The position numbers were made by a program, and so were the translations under genes. The notes beneath the pieces were generated by a model, which did not search any database, was not told the origin of the DNA, and worked only from the letters and a program-made list of their open reading frames with translations. Source: Pseudomonas baltica (GTDB taxonomy: Bacteria > Pseudomonadota > Gammaproteobacteria > Pseudomonadales > Pseudomonadaceae). From it: a DNA stretch of 64,000 nt. The stretch is taken from contig NZ_CP134771.1 in the NCBI RefSeq assembly GCF_031880315.1, forward strand, positions 5,275,001-5,339,000, given 5' to 3'. Positions within the stretch are counted from its first letter, which is position 1. Each line of letters starts with the position of its first letter. Shown here piece after piece: positions 10,896 through 19,681 of the stretch.

Positions 10896-12626
10896 ATGAC
10901 CGTCAGCAGCAAAGTGTCGCCCCGCCTCCAGTGGCGGCGCAGTGCCCAGGGGCCGCGCTGGCAGGGCCTGATCTATGGTGCGCTGGTGGTGGTGTTCCTG
11001 GCCCTGACCGTGCTGCCGTTGCTGGCCATGCTGCAAGGCAGCCTGCAAAGCGAGCTGCAGGGCGTCAGCAGTTGGAGCCTCGACGGCTGGCGCACCCTGC
11101 TGCGCGAGCCGCGGATTGTGTCGGCGCTCGGCAACACCTTGAGCCTGACGCTGGTCAGCCAGGCCATTGCCTTGCCCTTGAGCATTGGTCTGGCCTGGCT
11201 GCTCGGGCGTACCGATCTGCCCGGCAAGCGCGGCTTCGAGTTTGCCTTCTGGGTGTCGTTCTTCCTGCCGGCGCTGGCGGTGGTGCAGGGCTGGACACTG
11301 CTGCTCGACCCGAATAACGGCGTGCTCAACCACTGGCTGATGCACACCTTCGGCCTCGCCAGCGCACCCCTGGACATCTACAGCTGGGGCGGCATCGTGT
11401 TCGCGCACCTGGCCACCACCACCGTGTCGGCCAAGGTGATGATGCTCACCCCGGCCTTCCAGAGCATGGATGCGCGTTATGAAGAAGCCGCGCTGATGGC
11501 CGGCGACAATCGCTTCCAGGCGCTGTGCAAAGTGACCTTGCCGTTGCTCAAGCCGGCGCTGCTGGTGACCGCGATCATGGGTGTGATCCGCGCCTTGGAA
11601 TCGTTCGAAATCGAGCTGGTGCTGGGCGGCCCCAAGCGCATCGATGTGTACAGCACGCTGATCTACGACATGACCCGCTACGACCCGATCAACTTCGCCA
11701 GCGCCTTTGCCCTCGGCATCCTGATCGTGGTGGTCATGGCGATGCTGGCCTGGCTGTCGCGGCGCAGCGGGCGTGGCGTGCAACACGTCACGGTGTCGAG
11801 CCAGGCGCGGCCCACGGTCATGGCCCTGGGGCGCTGGCGCTGGCCCCTGGCGGCGCTGGTCGGGGCCTTCGCGCTGCTGCTGACCCTGGTGCCGCTGGTG
11901 TTCCTGGTGGTCAGCAGCCTGATGCGCCGCTTTGGCTTCTTCAACCTGCGCCAGCCCTGGACGCTCGACCACTGGCACAGCGTGCTCGGCGATCCGATCT
12001 TTCTCGGCGCCGTGCGCAACACCCTGGTCATCGCCGCCGGCAGCGCGGTGTTGACCGCCGCCTTGAGCCTGGCAGTGGCTTATAGCATCGTCCGGTCGCG
12101 GCGCGCCGGGCGTGCGTTGCTGGAGTTTGCCGCCTGGCTGCCGTTCAGCATCCCCGGAGTGCTGGCGTCGCTGGCCATGCTCTGGCTGATCCTGCACAGC
12201 GGTCTGAACAGCCTGTACGGCTCGACCATCAGCCTGATCGTCACCGTCACCCTGGCTTCGATCACCCTTGGCGTGCAGTTGATCCGCAGCCAGCTGTTGC
12301 AACTGAGCAACGAGCTCGAAGAGGCCGCCTGGATCAGCGGCGCCTCGGCCTGGCGCGCGATCTGGAGCATCGTCGTGCCGCTGTGCGCACGCTCCATCGT
12401 GGTTGTCGCGGTCATGGCCTTTATCTCGGCGGCCCGCGACATCGGCCACCTGTCCTTGCTAGTCAGCAGCGACAACCAGCCGTTGTCGTTGCTGCAACTG
12501 CAATACATTGCCGAAGGGCGCTCCGAAGCCTCGGCGGTGATCGGCGTGCTCATCGCCGCCATGGCCATCGTCGCGGCGCTGATCGCCCGGCGTCTGGGCT
12601 ACCGACCTGAAACCCGCCAGAGGTGA
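10896..12626 (+). CDS. ABC transporter permease, two-domain Fbp type
   Basis: A 576-residue inner-membrane protein containing two copies of the binding-protein-dependent transport permease domain, as in FbpB-type Fe(III) and related importers. Each half has about six hydrophobic segments and an EAA loop: MDARYEEAALMAGDNRFQAL in the first half and NELEEAAWISGASAWRAIW in the second, where the ATPase docks. The start at 10896 (MTVSSKVSP) removes 50 residues of unlikely sequence encoded across the inverted repeat region. The ATPase gene follows 2 bp after the stop, then a binding protein. Fbp-type permeases move ferric iron, but relatives carry phosphonates, sugars or carboxylates, so the substrate is open. 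Confidence 0.9.
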   Translation: MTVSSKVSPRLQWRRSAQGPRWQGLIYGALVVVFLALTVLPLLAMLQGSLQSELQGVSSWSLDGWRTLLREPRIVSALGNTLSLTLVSQAIALPLSIGLAWLLGRTDLPGKRGFEFAFWVSFFLPALAVVQGWTLLLDPNNGVLNHWLMHTFGLASAPLDIYSWGGIVFAHLATTTVSAKVMMLTPAFQSMDARYEEAALMAGDNRFQALCKVTLPLLKPALLVTAIMGVIRALESFEIELVLGGPKRIDVYSTLIYDMTRYDPINFASAFALGILIVVVMAMLAWLSRRSGRGVQHVTVSSQARPTVMALGRWRWPLAALVGAFALLLTLVPLVFLVVSSLMRRFGFFNLRQPWTLDHWHSVLGDPIFLGAVRNTLVIAAGSAVLTAALSLAVAYSIVRSRRAGRALLEFAAWLPFSIPGVLASLAMLWLILHSGLNSLYGSTISLIVTVTLASITLGVQLIRSQLLQLSNELEEAAWISGASAWRAIWSIVVPLCARSIVVVAVMAFISAARDIGHLSLLVSSDNQPLSLLQLQYIAEGRSEASAVIGVLIAAMAIVAALIARRLGYRPETRQR

Positions 12627-12628
12627 AC

Positions 12629-13702
12629 ATGCTGGAAATTCGTCATATCACCAAATCGTTCGACGGCCAGCGGGTGCTCGACGACCTCAGCCTGGACATC
12701 CAGCGTGGCGAGATCTTCACCTTGCTGGGCGCCAGTGGCTGCGGCAAGACCACCTTGCTGCGCATCCTCGCCGGCCTTGAGCAGGCCGACCGCGGTGCGG
12801 TGTATTTCGCCGGCCAGACCTGGGTCGACACCGAGCAAAAGCGCCTGCTCGCCCCGCAAAAGCGTGGCATCGGCCTGGTGTTCCAGAGCTACGCGGTGTG
12901 GCCGCATCTGAGCGTCTTCGACAACGTCGCCTATCCACTGCGCCACCGGCGCCTGGACCGCCAGGTCATCCAGCAAAAGGTCCTCGCCACGTTGCACAGC
13001 GTCGGCCTGCAGGACTACGCGCAACGCCCCGCTCATCAACTCAGTGGCGGCCAGCAGCAGCGCGTGGCCATGGCCCGGGCGCTGGTGGGCGACCCGGCCC
13101 TGCTGTTGCTCGACGAACCGTTCAGCAACCTCGATATCAGCTTGCGCAAGCAACTGCGCCAGGAACTCAAGACCTTGCAACAGCGCCTCGGGCTGACCGT
13201 GGTGCTGGTGACTCACGACCAGGATGATGCCTTTGCGTTATCCGATCGCATCGCCGTATTGCGCGGCGGCCGGGTCGAGCAGATCGGTACCGCCGAGCAG
13301 ATCCACGACCAGCCCGCCACGGCTTTCGTGCAGGGGTTCGTCGGCCGCGGTGCGCAATTGCGCGGGCGTTTGATGGGCGATCCGCAGCGTGTCTGGCTGG
13401 CGGGGGCGCAAATCAGCCTGGCGGCCCCGGCGCAGTTGCCCGCCGACAGCCCGCTGGCGCTATGGATTCGCCCCGAGGACGTGCACTTCAGCGCTGCCGC
13501 CGGCACCGACGGGCCGCGCCTGCAAGGGCGGGTCAGCCACAGCGTGTTCGCCGGCGACCGCTACGAGACCTACGTGCAACTGCGCGACCAGCAATGGGTG
13601 ATGGCTTACCAGTCCCGCGAGGCCCTCAGCGCGCCGGGCCAGCAGGTCGATATCGCTTTCACTCGCCAACCTCACGCCAGTCCGCTGGCGGCGGATCAAT
13701 AG
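12629..13702 (+). CDS. ABC transporter ATP-binding protein (FbpC/PotA type)
   Basis: A 357-residue ATPase with Walker A GASGCGKTT (about residues 34-42), signature LSGGQQQRVAMARAL (about 134-148), Walker B LLLLDEPFSNLD (about 155-166) and the switch histidine in VTHDQDDA. The last 120 residues form a TOBE-type regulatory domain, as in FbpC/PotA. The ATG at 12629 is chosen because AGAGG lies 5 nt before it; a GTG 6 nt upstream is also in frame. It overlaps neither neighbour but is 2 bp from the permease stop, so the genes are cotranscribed. It powers the permease at 10896. Confidence 0.93.
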   Translation: MLEIRHITKSFDGQRVLDDLSLDIQRGEIFTLLGASGCGKTTLLRILAGLEQADRGAVYFAGQTWVDTEQKRLLAPQKRGIGLVFQSYAVWPHLSVFDNVAYPLRHRRLDRQVIQQKVLATLHSVGLQDYAQRPAHQLSGGQQQRVAMARALVGDPALLLLDEPFSNLDISLRKQLRQELKTLQQRLGLTVVLVTHDQDDAFALSDRIAVLRGGRVEQIGTAEQIHDQPATAFVQGFVGRGAQLRGRLMGDPQRVWLAGAQISLAAPAQLPADSPLALWIRPEDVHFSAAAGTDGPRLQGRVSHSVFAGDRYETYVQLRDQQWVMAYQSREALSAPGQQVDIAFTRQPHASPLAADQ

Positions 13703-13724
13703 CTTTCTCACAGGGAATACATCG

Positions 13725-14807
13725 ATGTTCAAACCTTCATGGCTCAGCGCCGCATTGCTGCTGGGAGCCTCGTACACCGCCGTCGCCCATGCCGAAGACT
13801 GGAACCAGGTGGTCGCCGCCGCCGAGAAAGAAGGCTCGCTGACCTTGCTCGGCCCGGCCATCCAGCCGTATCGCCAAGCCATCGAGCAGTTCCAGGCGGC
13901 GTACCCGAAAATCCGCCTGGAATACACCGGCATCACCTCGCCGGAATTCGAAGCGCGGATCCGCAACGAACGGCGCGTCAATCGCTACCTCTGGGACCTG
14001 ACCATCCAAGGCTTCAGCGGCTCGGCGTTCACTCAGCAACTGCCCGAAGGCTGGTATGACCCGATCCGTGCGCTGATCACCCAGCCGGCGGTGCTGGCCG
14101 ACAACAATTGGTTGGGTGGTTTCGCTGCCGGCTTCCTCGACAAGCAGCAGGCCTATGTCTATGCCTTCCAGGCCGGCAAGCAGAACAACGTCAACATCGA
14201 CCGCAGCAAGGTGTCCGAGGCCGATCTGAATAAGCTCGAAGGCCTGCTCGACCCGAAATGGAAAGGCAAGATCGCTATCCTCGATCCGCGTACCCGCGGC
14301 AGCGGCCACTTGATCACCCTGCTGCAAACCACCCTCGGTAGCGACAAGGCGCGCCAATTCCTCACCCAGCAACAACCGGTGCTGGCTTCCAGCAACCGCC
14401 AGTTGCAGGACTGGGTGGCGCAAGGCGCCTACCCGATCACCTCGGGGTTGAGCCCGTCGGAAATCGCCACCCTCAAGGACCAAGGCCTGGCCGAATCGGT
14501 GCAGGCACTGCAGACGCCGCCCGAGCGCACCGCCTGGACGCCGGGCTGGGGCGCCATCGCCTTGCTGCATCAGGCACCGCATCCGAATGCTGCCAAGGTG
14601 TTCGTCAACTGGTTCCTGGCGCAACCGGCCCAGGCCGACTGGGCCGCCCGCGGCTTCGTCAACTCGCGACGCACCGATGTGAAACCCGGTTTGGCTGCCA
14701 GTGTGCTGACCGCCGAAGGCTTCGAGAAGGGCCTGACCTTCAACTCCGAGGCCAATGCCGACAAGGCCCTCCAAGCCACCAAGCTGGCCCAGGACGCGCT
14801 GCAATGA
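13725..14807 (+). CDS. Periplasmic ABC substrate-binding protein (Fbp-like family)
   Basis: A 360-residue exported binding protein. The N-terminus is a classical signal peptide (MFKPSWLSAALLLGASYTAV) with a likely cleavage after AHA. The mature part begins EDWNQVVAAAEKEGSLTL, the start typical of FbpA/PotD-like type 2 periplasmic binding proteins. It follows the ATPase by 22 bp and overlaps the next gene (ATGA). It delivers substrate to the two-domain permease. The clustered Tyr pair of true ferric-binding proteins is not obvious to me, so an organic ligand is at least as likely as iron. Confidence 0.88.
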   Translation: MFKPSWLSAALLLGASYTAVAHAEDWNQVVAAAEKEGSLTLLGPAIQPYRQAIEQFQAAYPKIRLEYTGITSPEFEARIRNERRVNRYLWDLTIQGFSGSAFTQQLPEGWYDPIRALITQPAVLADNNWLGGFAAGFLDKQQAYVYAFQAGKQNNVNIDRSKVSEADLNKLEGLLDPKWKGKIAILDPRTRGSGHLITLLQTTLGSDKARQFLTQQQPVLASSNRQLQDWVAQGAYPITSGLSPSEIATLKDQGLAESVQALQTPPERTAWTPGWGAIALLHQAPHPNAAKVFVNWFLAQPAQADWAARGFVNSRRTDVKPGLAASVLTAEGFEKGLTFNSEANADKALQATKLAQDALQ

Positions 14808-15802
14808 GCACAGGCACGGCGACCAGCGCTTCGGTGCCGCTGACCATCGCCCTGGCCAACTTCGATCGGCACCTGCCGTTCTTCCTCGGCTGGCTACCGC
14901 CCGCCGAGGGCTTTCACTTGCAGGCGCTGGACGTTGGCATGAGCAGCCTGGGGCGCGATGGCATTGATCGTCATGGGCGCATGCTGCGCGACGCCGAGTT
15001 CGACATCGCCGAAGTGTCGCTGGCCTCTTACATCATGGCCAAGGCGCGGGGCGCGGCGTTTACCGCGGTGCCGGTGTTCCCGCGGCGCTTGTTCAGCGCC
15101 AACCATATCTACGTCAAGGCCGGCAACGGCATCGAAACACCGGCTGACTTGCGTGGGCGGCGGGTGGCAATACGCGGTTGGCAGGTAAGCCTGTCGGTGC
15201 TCGCCAAGGGCGACCTCAAGACTCGCCATGGCGTCGACTGGCAGGACATCCACTGGATCGTCGAGGGCGCCGAGCAGGTCGCCTTCGCCGATCCGCGGGT
15301 GCGCCTCGAAGCCATGCCGGCCGGGGCCCGCGGCGCTCAGTTGCTGCTCGACGGCGCGGTGGATGCCTATATCGATCCGCGTCCGCCCCGAGCGGTGCTG
15401 GAAGGGCAGGGCGGCATACGTCCGTTGTTCATCGATCAACGCCGCGAATGCCTCGACTACTTCGCTCAGCGCCGCTGTTTCCCGGCCATGCACGTGTTGG
15501 CCATACGCGACGACGTGGCGCAGCGCTTCGCGCACCTGCCTCAGTACTTGCTAGAGGCCTGGGCCGATGCCCAGCACAAGACCCGTCACGCCTACGAAGA
15601 CTACGCCTACACCGCCATGCCGCTCGGCCGCCTGGCCTGGCAACAGAGCAGCGCGGACTTCGGCGACGGGCTGTTTGCCGCCGGCCTGGCCGCCAACCGC
15701 GACAACCTCGCGTGGTTCATCGATTACCTGGTGGACCAGGCCCTGCTGGCGGCGCCTATCGCCGTCGAGCAGCTCTTTCACCCCTCAGTGCTGCACAGCT
15801 GA
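14804..15802 (+). CDS. 4,5-dihydroxyphthalate decarboxylase-like protein (PBP2 fold)
   Basis: A 332-residue protein without a signal peptide, resembling 4,5-dihydroxyphthalate decarboxylase and its many uncharacterised relatives, which use a periplasmic-binding-protein fold as a cytoplasmic enzyme. Family landmarks are LTIALANFDRHLPF (about residues 13-26), FDIAEVSLASYIMAKARG (about 67-84), AVPVFPRRLFSANHIYV (about 89-105) and LLDGAVDAYIDPRPP (about 181-195). It overlaps the binding-protein gene by 4 bp and precedes the monooxygenase genes. It could decarboxylate an intermediate or be a leaderless binding protein; the family does not settle this. Confidence 0.8.
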   Translation: MSTGTATSASVPLTIALANFDRHLPFFLGWLPPAEGFHLQALDVGMSSLGRDGIDRHGRMLRDAEFDIAEVSLASYIMAKARGAAFTAVPVFPRRLFSANHIYVKAGNGIETPADLRGRRVAIRGWQVSLSVLAKGDLKTRHGVDWQDIHWIVEGAEQVAFADPRVRLEAMPAGARGAQLLLDGAVDAYIDPRPPRAVLEGQGGIRPLFIDQRRECLDYFAQRRCFPAMHVLAIRDDVAQRFAHLPQYLLEAWADAQHKTRHAYEDYAYTAMPLGRLAWQQSSADFGDGLFAAGLAANRDNLAWFIDYLVDQALLAAPIAVEQLFHPSVLHS

Positions 15803-15828
15803 ACGGCCCATTTCCAGAGGAACGCCGC

Positions 15829-16983
15829 ATGTCCAACTACCTGCAATTCAATGACGCGCTGCCGCAACTGCTGGCTCTGGCCGACACCTTCCGCGATGCC
15901 GGCGCCCATGCCGACCGCGAAGGCGTGGCCCCCAAGCAGAGCCTGCAGACCCTGCACGCCAAAGGCCTGTTGCACGTCACCCATTCCCAGGCCCTCGGCG
16001 GCCCGGATGGCAGCCTCAAGGGCCGCCAGCCCGAGCTGTTCCTCAACATGCTGCGCACCCTGTGCCGCGCCGACAGCGCCACCGGCCATTGCTTCCAGTT
16101 GCACAACCACGCGCTGTGGCAACTGGAAACCGTCGGCACCCCGGAGCAGATCGAACTGTTCGTCAAACCGGCGCTGGCCAGGTTCAGCATCTTTTCGGCC
16201 GTGGGTAGCGAGCCGGGCCGAGTCAACATGTATGAAATGAAAACCCGTGCGGTGCGCGTAGACGGCGGCTGGTTGGTCAACGGCGTGAAGAACTTCGTCA
16301 CCAACGGTACGATCGCCGACCTGATCATCACCTCCGTGGCGCTGGACGGTGTCGAGGGCTATCTCGATAACCTGCAGATGATGCTGATCCGCCCGGACAT
16401 GCCCGGCGTCAGCTGGGACGACGCCTGGTATCAACCCCACGGCATGCGCGGCGCGCGCAGCCCGATCATGCGCCTGGAGAACGTCTTCGTGCCCGACAAC
16501 CACCTGCTCGGCGAGCCCGGCGCTTTCGCCCGTCAGCGCTGGCAGGGGCGTTTCCACCTGGGTTTTGCAGCCAACTACCTGGGCACGACCGAGGGCCTGT
16601 TCGATTGGTACCTGGGCTATCAGCGCGGCCGCAACAAGGGCAGCGACGCCTACACCCAACTGCGCGTCGGCGAAGTGAAGATGCAGATCGACGCCGCTGC
16701 GGCGCTGTTCGATCGCGCGGTACAAAGCTGGCGCGGGGACGACGTGGTGCAGTCCGAGCTGACCTCCATGGGTGCCAAGTCCATCGCTGCGCGCACTGCG
16801 TTCAACACCCTGCAGGCCGTGTTGCTCTCGGCGGGTGCTACCGCGCAGTTCGAAGAGCATCCACTGGGGCGCATCGCGCGCAATATCGAGACCTTCGTGG
16901 TGCATGCTGGCCACGACCGTACCGCGCAGATCATCGGCCAGGCGCAATTGGGCGCCAGCTTCGATTCCACCTTGCAACGCTGA
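15829..16983 (+). CDS. Acyl-CoA dehydrogenase-fold flavin monooxygenase (DszC/SfnB-like)
   Basis: A 384-residue flavoprotein with the three-part acyl-CoA dehydrogenase fold: N-terminal helices (1-120), middle beta domain (about 125-235) and C-terminal helical bundle with HPLGRIARNIETFVVHAGHD near the end. Like DszC, SfnB and similar enzymes, and unlike true fatty-acid dehydrogenases, it carries FSAVGSEPGRVNM and the catalytic-base glutamate of acyl-CoA dehydrogenases is not evident. Such proteins oxygenate S- or N-containing compounds with reduced FMN. The start at 15829 has AGAGG 8 nt upstream. The next gene, an FMN monooxygenase, begins 9 bp later. No flavin reductase is in the operon; the quinone reductase at 4963 or a distant one could supply reduced flavin. 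Confidence 0.85.
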   Translation: MSNYLQFNDALPQLLALADTFRDAGAHADREGVAPKQSLQTLHAKGLLHVTHSQALGGPDGSLKGRQPELFLNMLRTLCRADSATGHCFQLHNHALWQLETVGTPEQIELFVKPALARFSIFSAVGSEPGRVNMYEMKTRAVRVDGGWLVNGVKNFVTNGTIADLIITSVALDGVEGYLDNLQMMLIRPDMPGVSWDDAWYQPHGMRGARSPIMRLENVFVPDNHLLGEPGAFARQRWQGRFHLGFAANYLGTTEGLFDWYLGYQRGRNKGSDAYTQLRVGEVKMQIDAAAALFDRAVQSWRGDDVVQSELTSMGAKSIAARTAFNTLQAVLLSAGATAQFEEHPLGRIARNIETFVVHAGHDRTAQIIGQAQLGASFDSTLQR

Positions 16984-16992
16984 GGCCTGACC

Positions 16993-18321
16993 ATGTCGCG
17001 TCAACTGCACCTCGGGCTGTTCATCCAGGAGACCGGGCACCACATCGCCGGCTGGCGCGAGCCAGGCGCGGCGGCCGATGCCGCGCGCCACTTCCGCCGG
17101 CAGATCGAACTCGCGCAACTGGCCGAGGCGGCGTGTTTCGACCTGTTGTTCATTCAGGACTCCTACGCCATGCGCGGCGCCAACGACATCGACGCCTTGC
17201 AGCACAGCGCCCGCGCCATTCACTGGGACCCGCTCACGGCGTTGTCGGCGCTGGCCATGGTCACCCAGCGCATCGGCCTGATCGGCACCGCGACCACCAC
17301 GTACAACGAGCCTTACAGCCTGGCGCGCAGCTTTGCTTCGCTGGATCACATCAGCCAAGGCCGCGCCGGCTGGAACCTGGTGACCTCCAACAACGAAGCC
17401 GAGGCGCTCAATTTCAGCCGTAGCAGCCATGCCGTGCACGGTGATCGCTACGCGCGCGCGGCGGAATTCCTGCAGGTGGTCAAGGGCCTCTGGGACACCT
17501 GGGAAGACGATGCCTTCGTCGAAGACAAACAGGCCGGGCAGTTCTTCGACCCCAGCAAACTGCACGTGCTCGATCACCACGGCCAGCACTTCGCGGTCAA
17601 AGGCCCGCTGACTCAGGCGCGATCGCCCCAGGGGCATCCTGTGGTGGTGCAGGCCGGGTCGTCGGACACCGGCAAGCGCCTGGGCGCCCGCACCGCCGAT
17701 GTGATCTTCACTGCGCAACAACGGCTGCCCGACGCCCAGGCGTTCTATGCCGACATGAAAGCCCTGGCGGCAGGCGCCGGGCGCGATCCGCAGCAGCTGC
17801 TGATCATGCCGGGGTTGCTGCCGGTGGTGGCCGCGACGTGCAGCGAGGCTGAAGACAAGTTCCAGCAACTGCAAGCGCGGGTGCTGCCGGCAGTCGGCCT
17901 GGCGACCTTGGCCACGACGCTGGGCGAGGTCGACCTCAGTGGCTACGACCTCGACGGCCCTCTGCCCGATCTGCCCCCCGCCAACGGCCCCCAGAGCCGT
18001 CGACAGTTACTGATCGACATGGCTCGCCGCGACAACCTGAGCATCCGCCAGCTGTATCAGCGGGTGGTCGGTGCTCGCGGCCATCTGACTGTGGTCGGCA
18101 GCGCGGCGGATGTGGCCGACGCCATGCAGCAGTGGCTCGAAGAGGGCGCTGCGGATGGCTTCAATATCATGCCGGCGCAGCTGCCGGTGGGGCTGCGTGA
18201 TTTCACTCAGTGGGTGGTGCCGGAGTTGCAACGACGCGGGTTGTTCCGCACCGGTTATGAAGGCCAGACCTTGCGCGAGCATCTGGGCCTGCAGCGCCCG
18301 GCGCATCGTCATGCCCGCTGA
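16993..18321 (+). CDS. LLM-class FMN-dependent monooxygenase (NtaA/SnaA/DszA/DmoA family)
   Basis: A 442-residue luciferase-like monooxygenase. The NtaA/DszA subgroup pattern is visible: LHLGLFIQETGHHIAGWR at the N-terminus, FDLLFIQDSYAMRG, LSALAMVTQRIGLIGTATTTYNEPYSLAR (about residues 82-110), GRAGWNLVTSNNEAEALNFS, and HPVVVQAGSSDTGKRLGARTADVIF. Family members use FMNH2 and O2 to open C-N or C-S bonds of chelators, sulfones or sulfides. It follows the DszC-like gene by 9 bp and overlaps the PrpD-like gene by 11 bp. A second member lies at 35544. The substrate is unknown; organosulfur and aminopolycarboxylate compounds are both consistent with the family. Confidence 0.9.
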   Translation: MSRQLHLGLFIQETGHHIAGWREPGAAADAARHFRRQIELAQLAEAACFDLLFIQDSYAMRGANDIDALQHSARAIHWDPLTALSALAMVTQRIGLIGTATTTYNEPYSLARSFASLDHISQGRAGWNLVTSNNEAEALNFSRSSHAVHGDRYARAAEFLQVVKGLWDTWEDDAFVEDKQAGQFFDPSKLHVLDHHGQHFAVKGPLTQARSPQGHPVVVQAGSSDTGKRLGARTADVIFTAQQRLPDAQAFYADMKALAAGAGRDPQQLLIMPGLLPVVAATCSEAEDKFQQLQARVLPAVGLATLATTLGEVDLSGYDLDGPLPDLPPANGPQSRRQLLIDMARRDNLSIRQLYQRVVGARGHLTVVGSAADVADAMQQWLEEGAADGFNIMPAQLPVGLRDFTQWVVPELQRRGLFRTGYEGQTLREHLGLQRPAHRHAR

Positions 18322-19633
18322 GAGCATCACCCAGCAGATCGCCCGGGCGGCCATGGGCCTGAGTGTCGAGCGCTTGCCGGGTGGCCTGCTGAACAGCGCC
18401 AAGGACCTGATCGGCGATTTGCTCCTGGCGGCTGCGGCGGGGCAGGCCGAGCCCAGCAGTCGTGCTTTCAGCGCGGCGATCACCGGTGCGCCGGGCACCA
18501 GTCGCCTGTGGTTCAGCCAGACGGGCGCGCTGGCCCCGGCGGATGCCACGTTCGCCAACACCCTGAGCGCGGCAGCATTGGACTACGACAGCCTCAACGG
18601 CGCTGTGCATGCCGACCTGGTGACCCTGCCCGCCGCCTGGGCCGCGGCCGAGCATTGCCAGCGCAGCCCGCAGGACATGCTGGTGGCCTATATCGCCGCC
18701 AGCGAGCTGGTCAGTCGCCTGTCCCGTTGCGCACAGGGGCCGGGCAAAGGCTGGTCGGCCACCGCGTTGTATGGCGGTATCGGCGCGGCATTGGCCAGTG
18801 GGCTGTTGCTGCGCCTGATTCCCGAGCAACTGGTCCATGCCTTGGGCCTGGCGGCGCTGCAGGCGGCGGGTAGCCAGCAGGCCAACGTCGAGCAGACCCT
18901 GGCCAAGCGCTTGCAGCCGGCGTTGGCCGCGCGTCATGGCGTGCAAGCCGCGTTGCTGGCCCAGGCTGGCGCGACGGCGCCGATCCAGGCGCTGGAAGGC
19001 CGCTTCGGCCTGCGCGCGTTGTACCAACCCGGCGATGACACCCGCCTGCTCGACGGCTGGGGTGAACGCTGGCAATTGCTCGACACGGCCACCAAGCGCT
19101 ACCCGGTGTGTGCCTGCAGTCACGCGGCGGTGCAGGCGCTGCTGGATCTGCGTCAGCGCGAGCCGTTCGAGAGCGACGAGGTGCTTGAGGTGACGGCGCT
19201 GATTTCGCCGTTCATGGCGCGCCTGGTGGGTGGCGCGTTCAACCCCGCAGGGGACTTGCAGGTGGTGGCGCAATTCAATCTGCAATACCAGCTGGCCTCG
19301 GTGCTGCTGCGTGGGCCGCTGACCTTGCAGCATCTGACACGCGACGCGGTGTTGGATGCGGCGGCGTGGGTGACGCGGATCAAGGTTGAAATCGACGCGG
19401 GCAATCAGCAGGAGCTGGCGCCGGCCAGTGTGCGCGTGCGGCTGCGCGATGGGCAGGTGCTGAGCTGCACCTGCCGATATCTGCCGGGTTCGGCTCAGGC
19501 GCCGTTGAGTGTTGCTGAACGCTTGGCCAAGGCGCGGGAATGCGGGCAACGGGCGCAGCCGGCATTTGACGGGATAGCGCTGTTCGAGAGGCTCGCGGAT
19601 CTGGATCAGCATGAGCGGCTGCCGCTGTTGTGA
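18311..19633 (+). CDS. MmgE/PrpD family protein
   Basis: A 440-residue protein of the MmgE/PrpD superfamily, which includes 2-methylcitrate dehydratase, cis-aconitate decarboxylase and iminodisuccinate epimerase. Visible family features are an N-terminal helical domain with ANTLSAAALDYDSLNGAVHADLVTLPAAWAAAEH, where PrpD members have the D-x-D/H active-site region (about residues 78-105), and TKRYPVCACSHAAVQALLDL (about 263-282). It is the last gene of the operon and starts 11 bp inside the LLM gene. The start at 18311 (MPAES) is chosen because the longer frame only overlaps the LLM gene. The enzymatic step is unknown. Confidence 0.87.
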   Translation: MPAESITQQIARAAMGLSVERLPGGLLNSAKDLIGDLLLAAAAGQAEPSSRAFSAAITGAPGTSRLWFSQTGALAPADATFANTLSAAALDYDSLNGAVHADLVTLPAAWAAAEHCQRSPQDMLVAYIAASELVSRLSRCAQGPGKGWSATALYGGIGAALASGLLLRLIPEQLVHALGLAALQAAGSQQANVEQTLAKRLQPALAARHGVQAALLAQAGATAPIQALEGRFGLRALYQPGDDTRLLDGWGERWQLLDTATKRYPVCACSHAAVQALLDLRQREPFESDEVLEVTALISPFMARLVGGAFNPAGDLQVVAQFNLQYQLASVLLRGPLTLQHLTRDAVLDAAAWVTRIKVEIDAGNQQELAPASVRVRLRDGQVLSCTCRYLPGSAQAPLSVAERLAKARECGQRAQPAFDGIALFERLADLDQHERLPLL

Positions 19634-19681
19634 ATGCCGAGATTGTTTGTGCTCCCGTGGGCCTCTTCGTCCTCAGTACGA

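Noticed and set aside
10812..12449. A 545-residue minus-strand frame opposite the ABC permease
   Set aside because: Its composition (runs of Gln, His, Gly) is the usual antisense shadow of a GC-rich gene; the plus strand has clear permease motifs.
15778..17874. A 698-residue minus-strand frame
   Set aside because: It is antisense to the acyl-CoA-dehydrogenase-like and LLM genes, both with clear motifs and ribosome sites.
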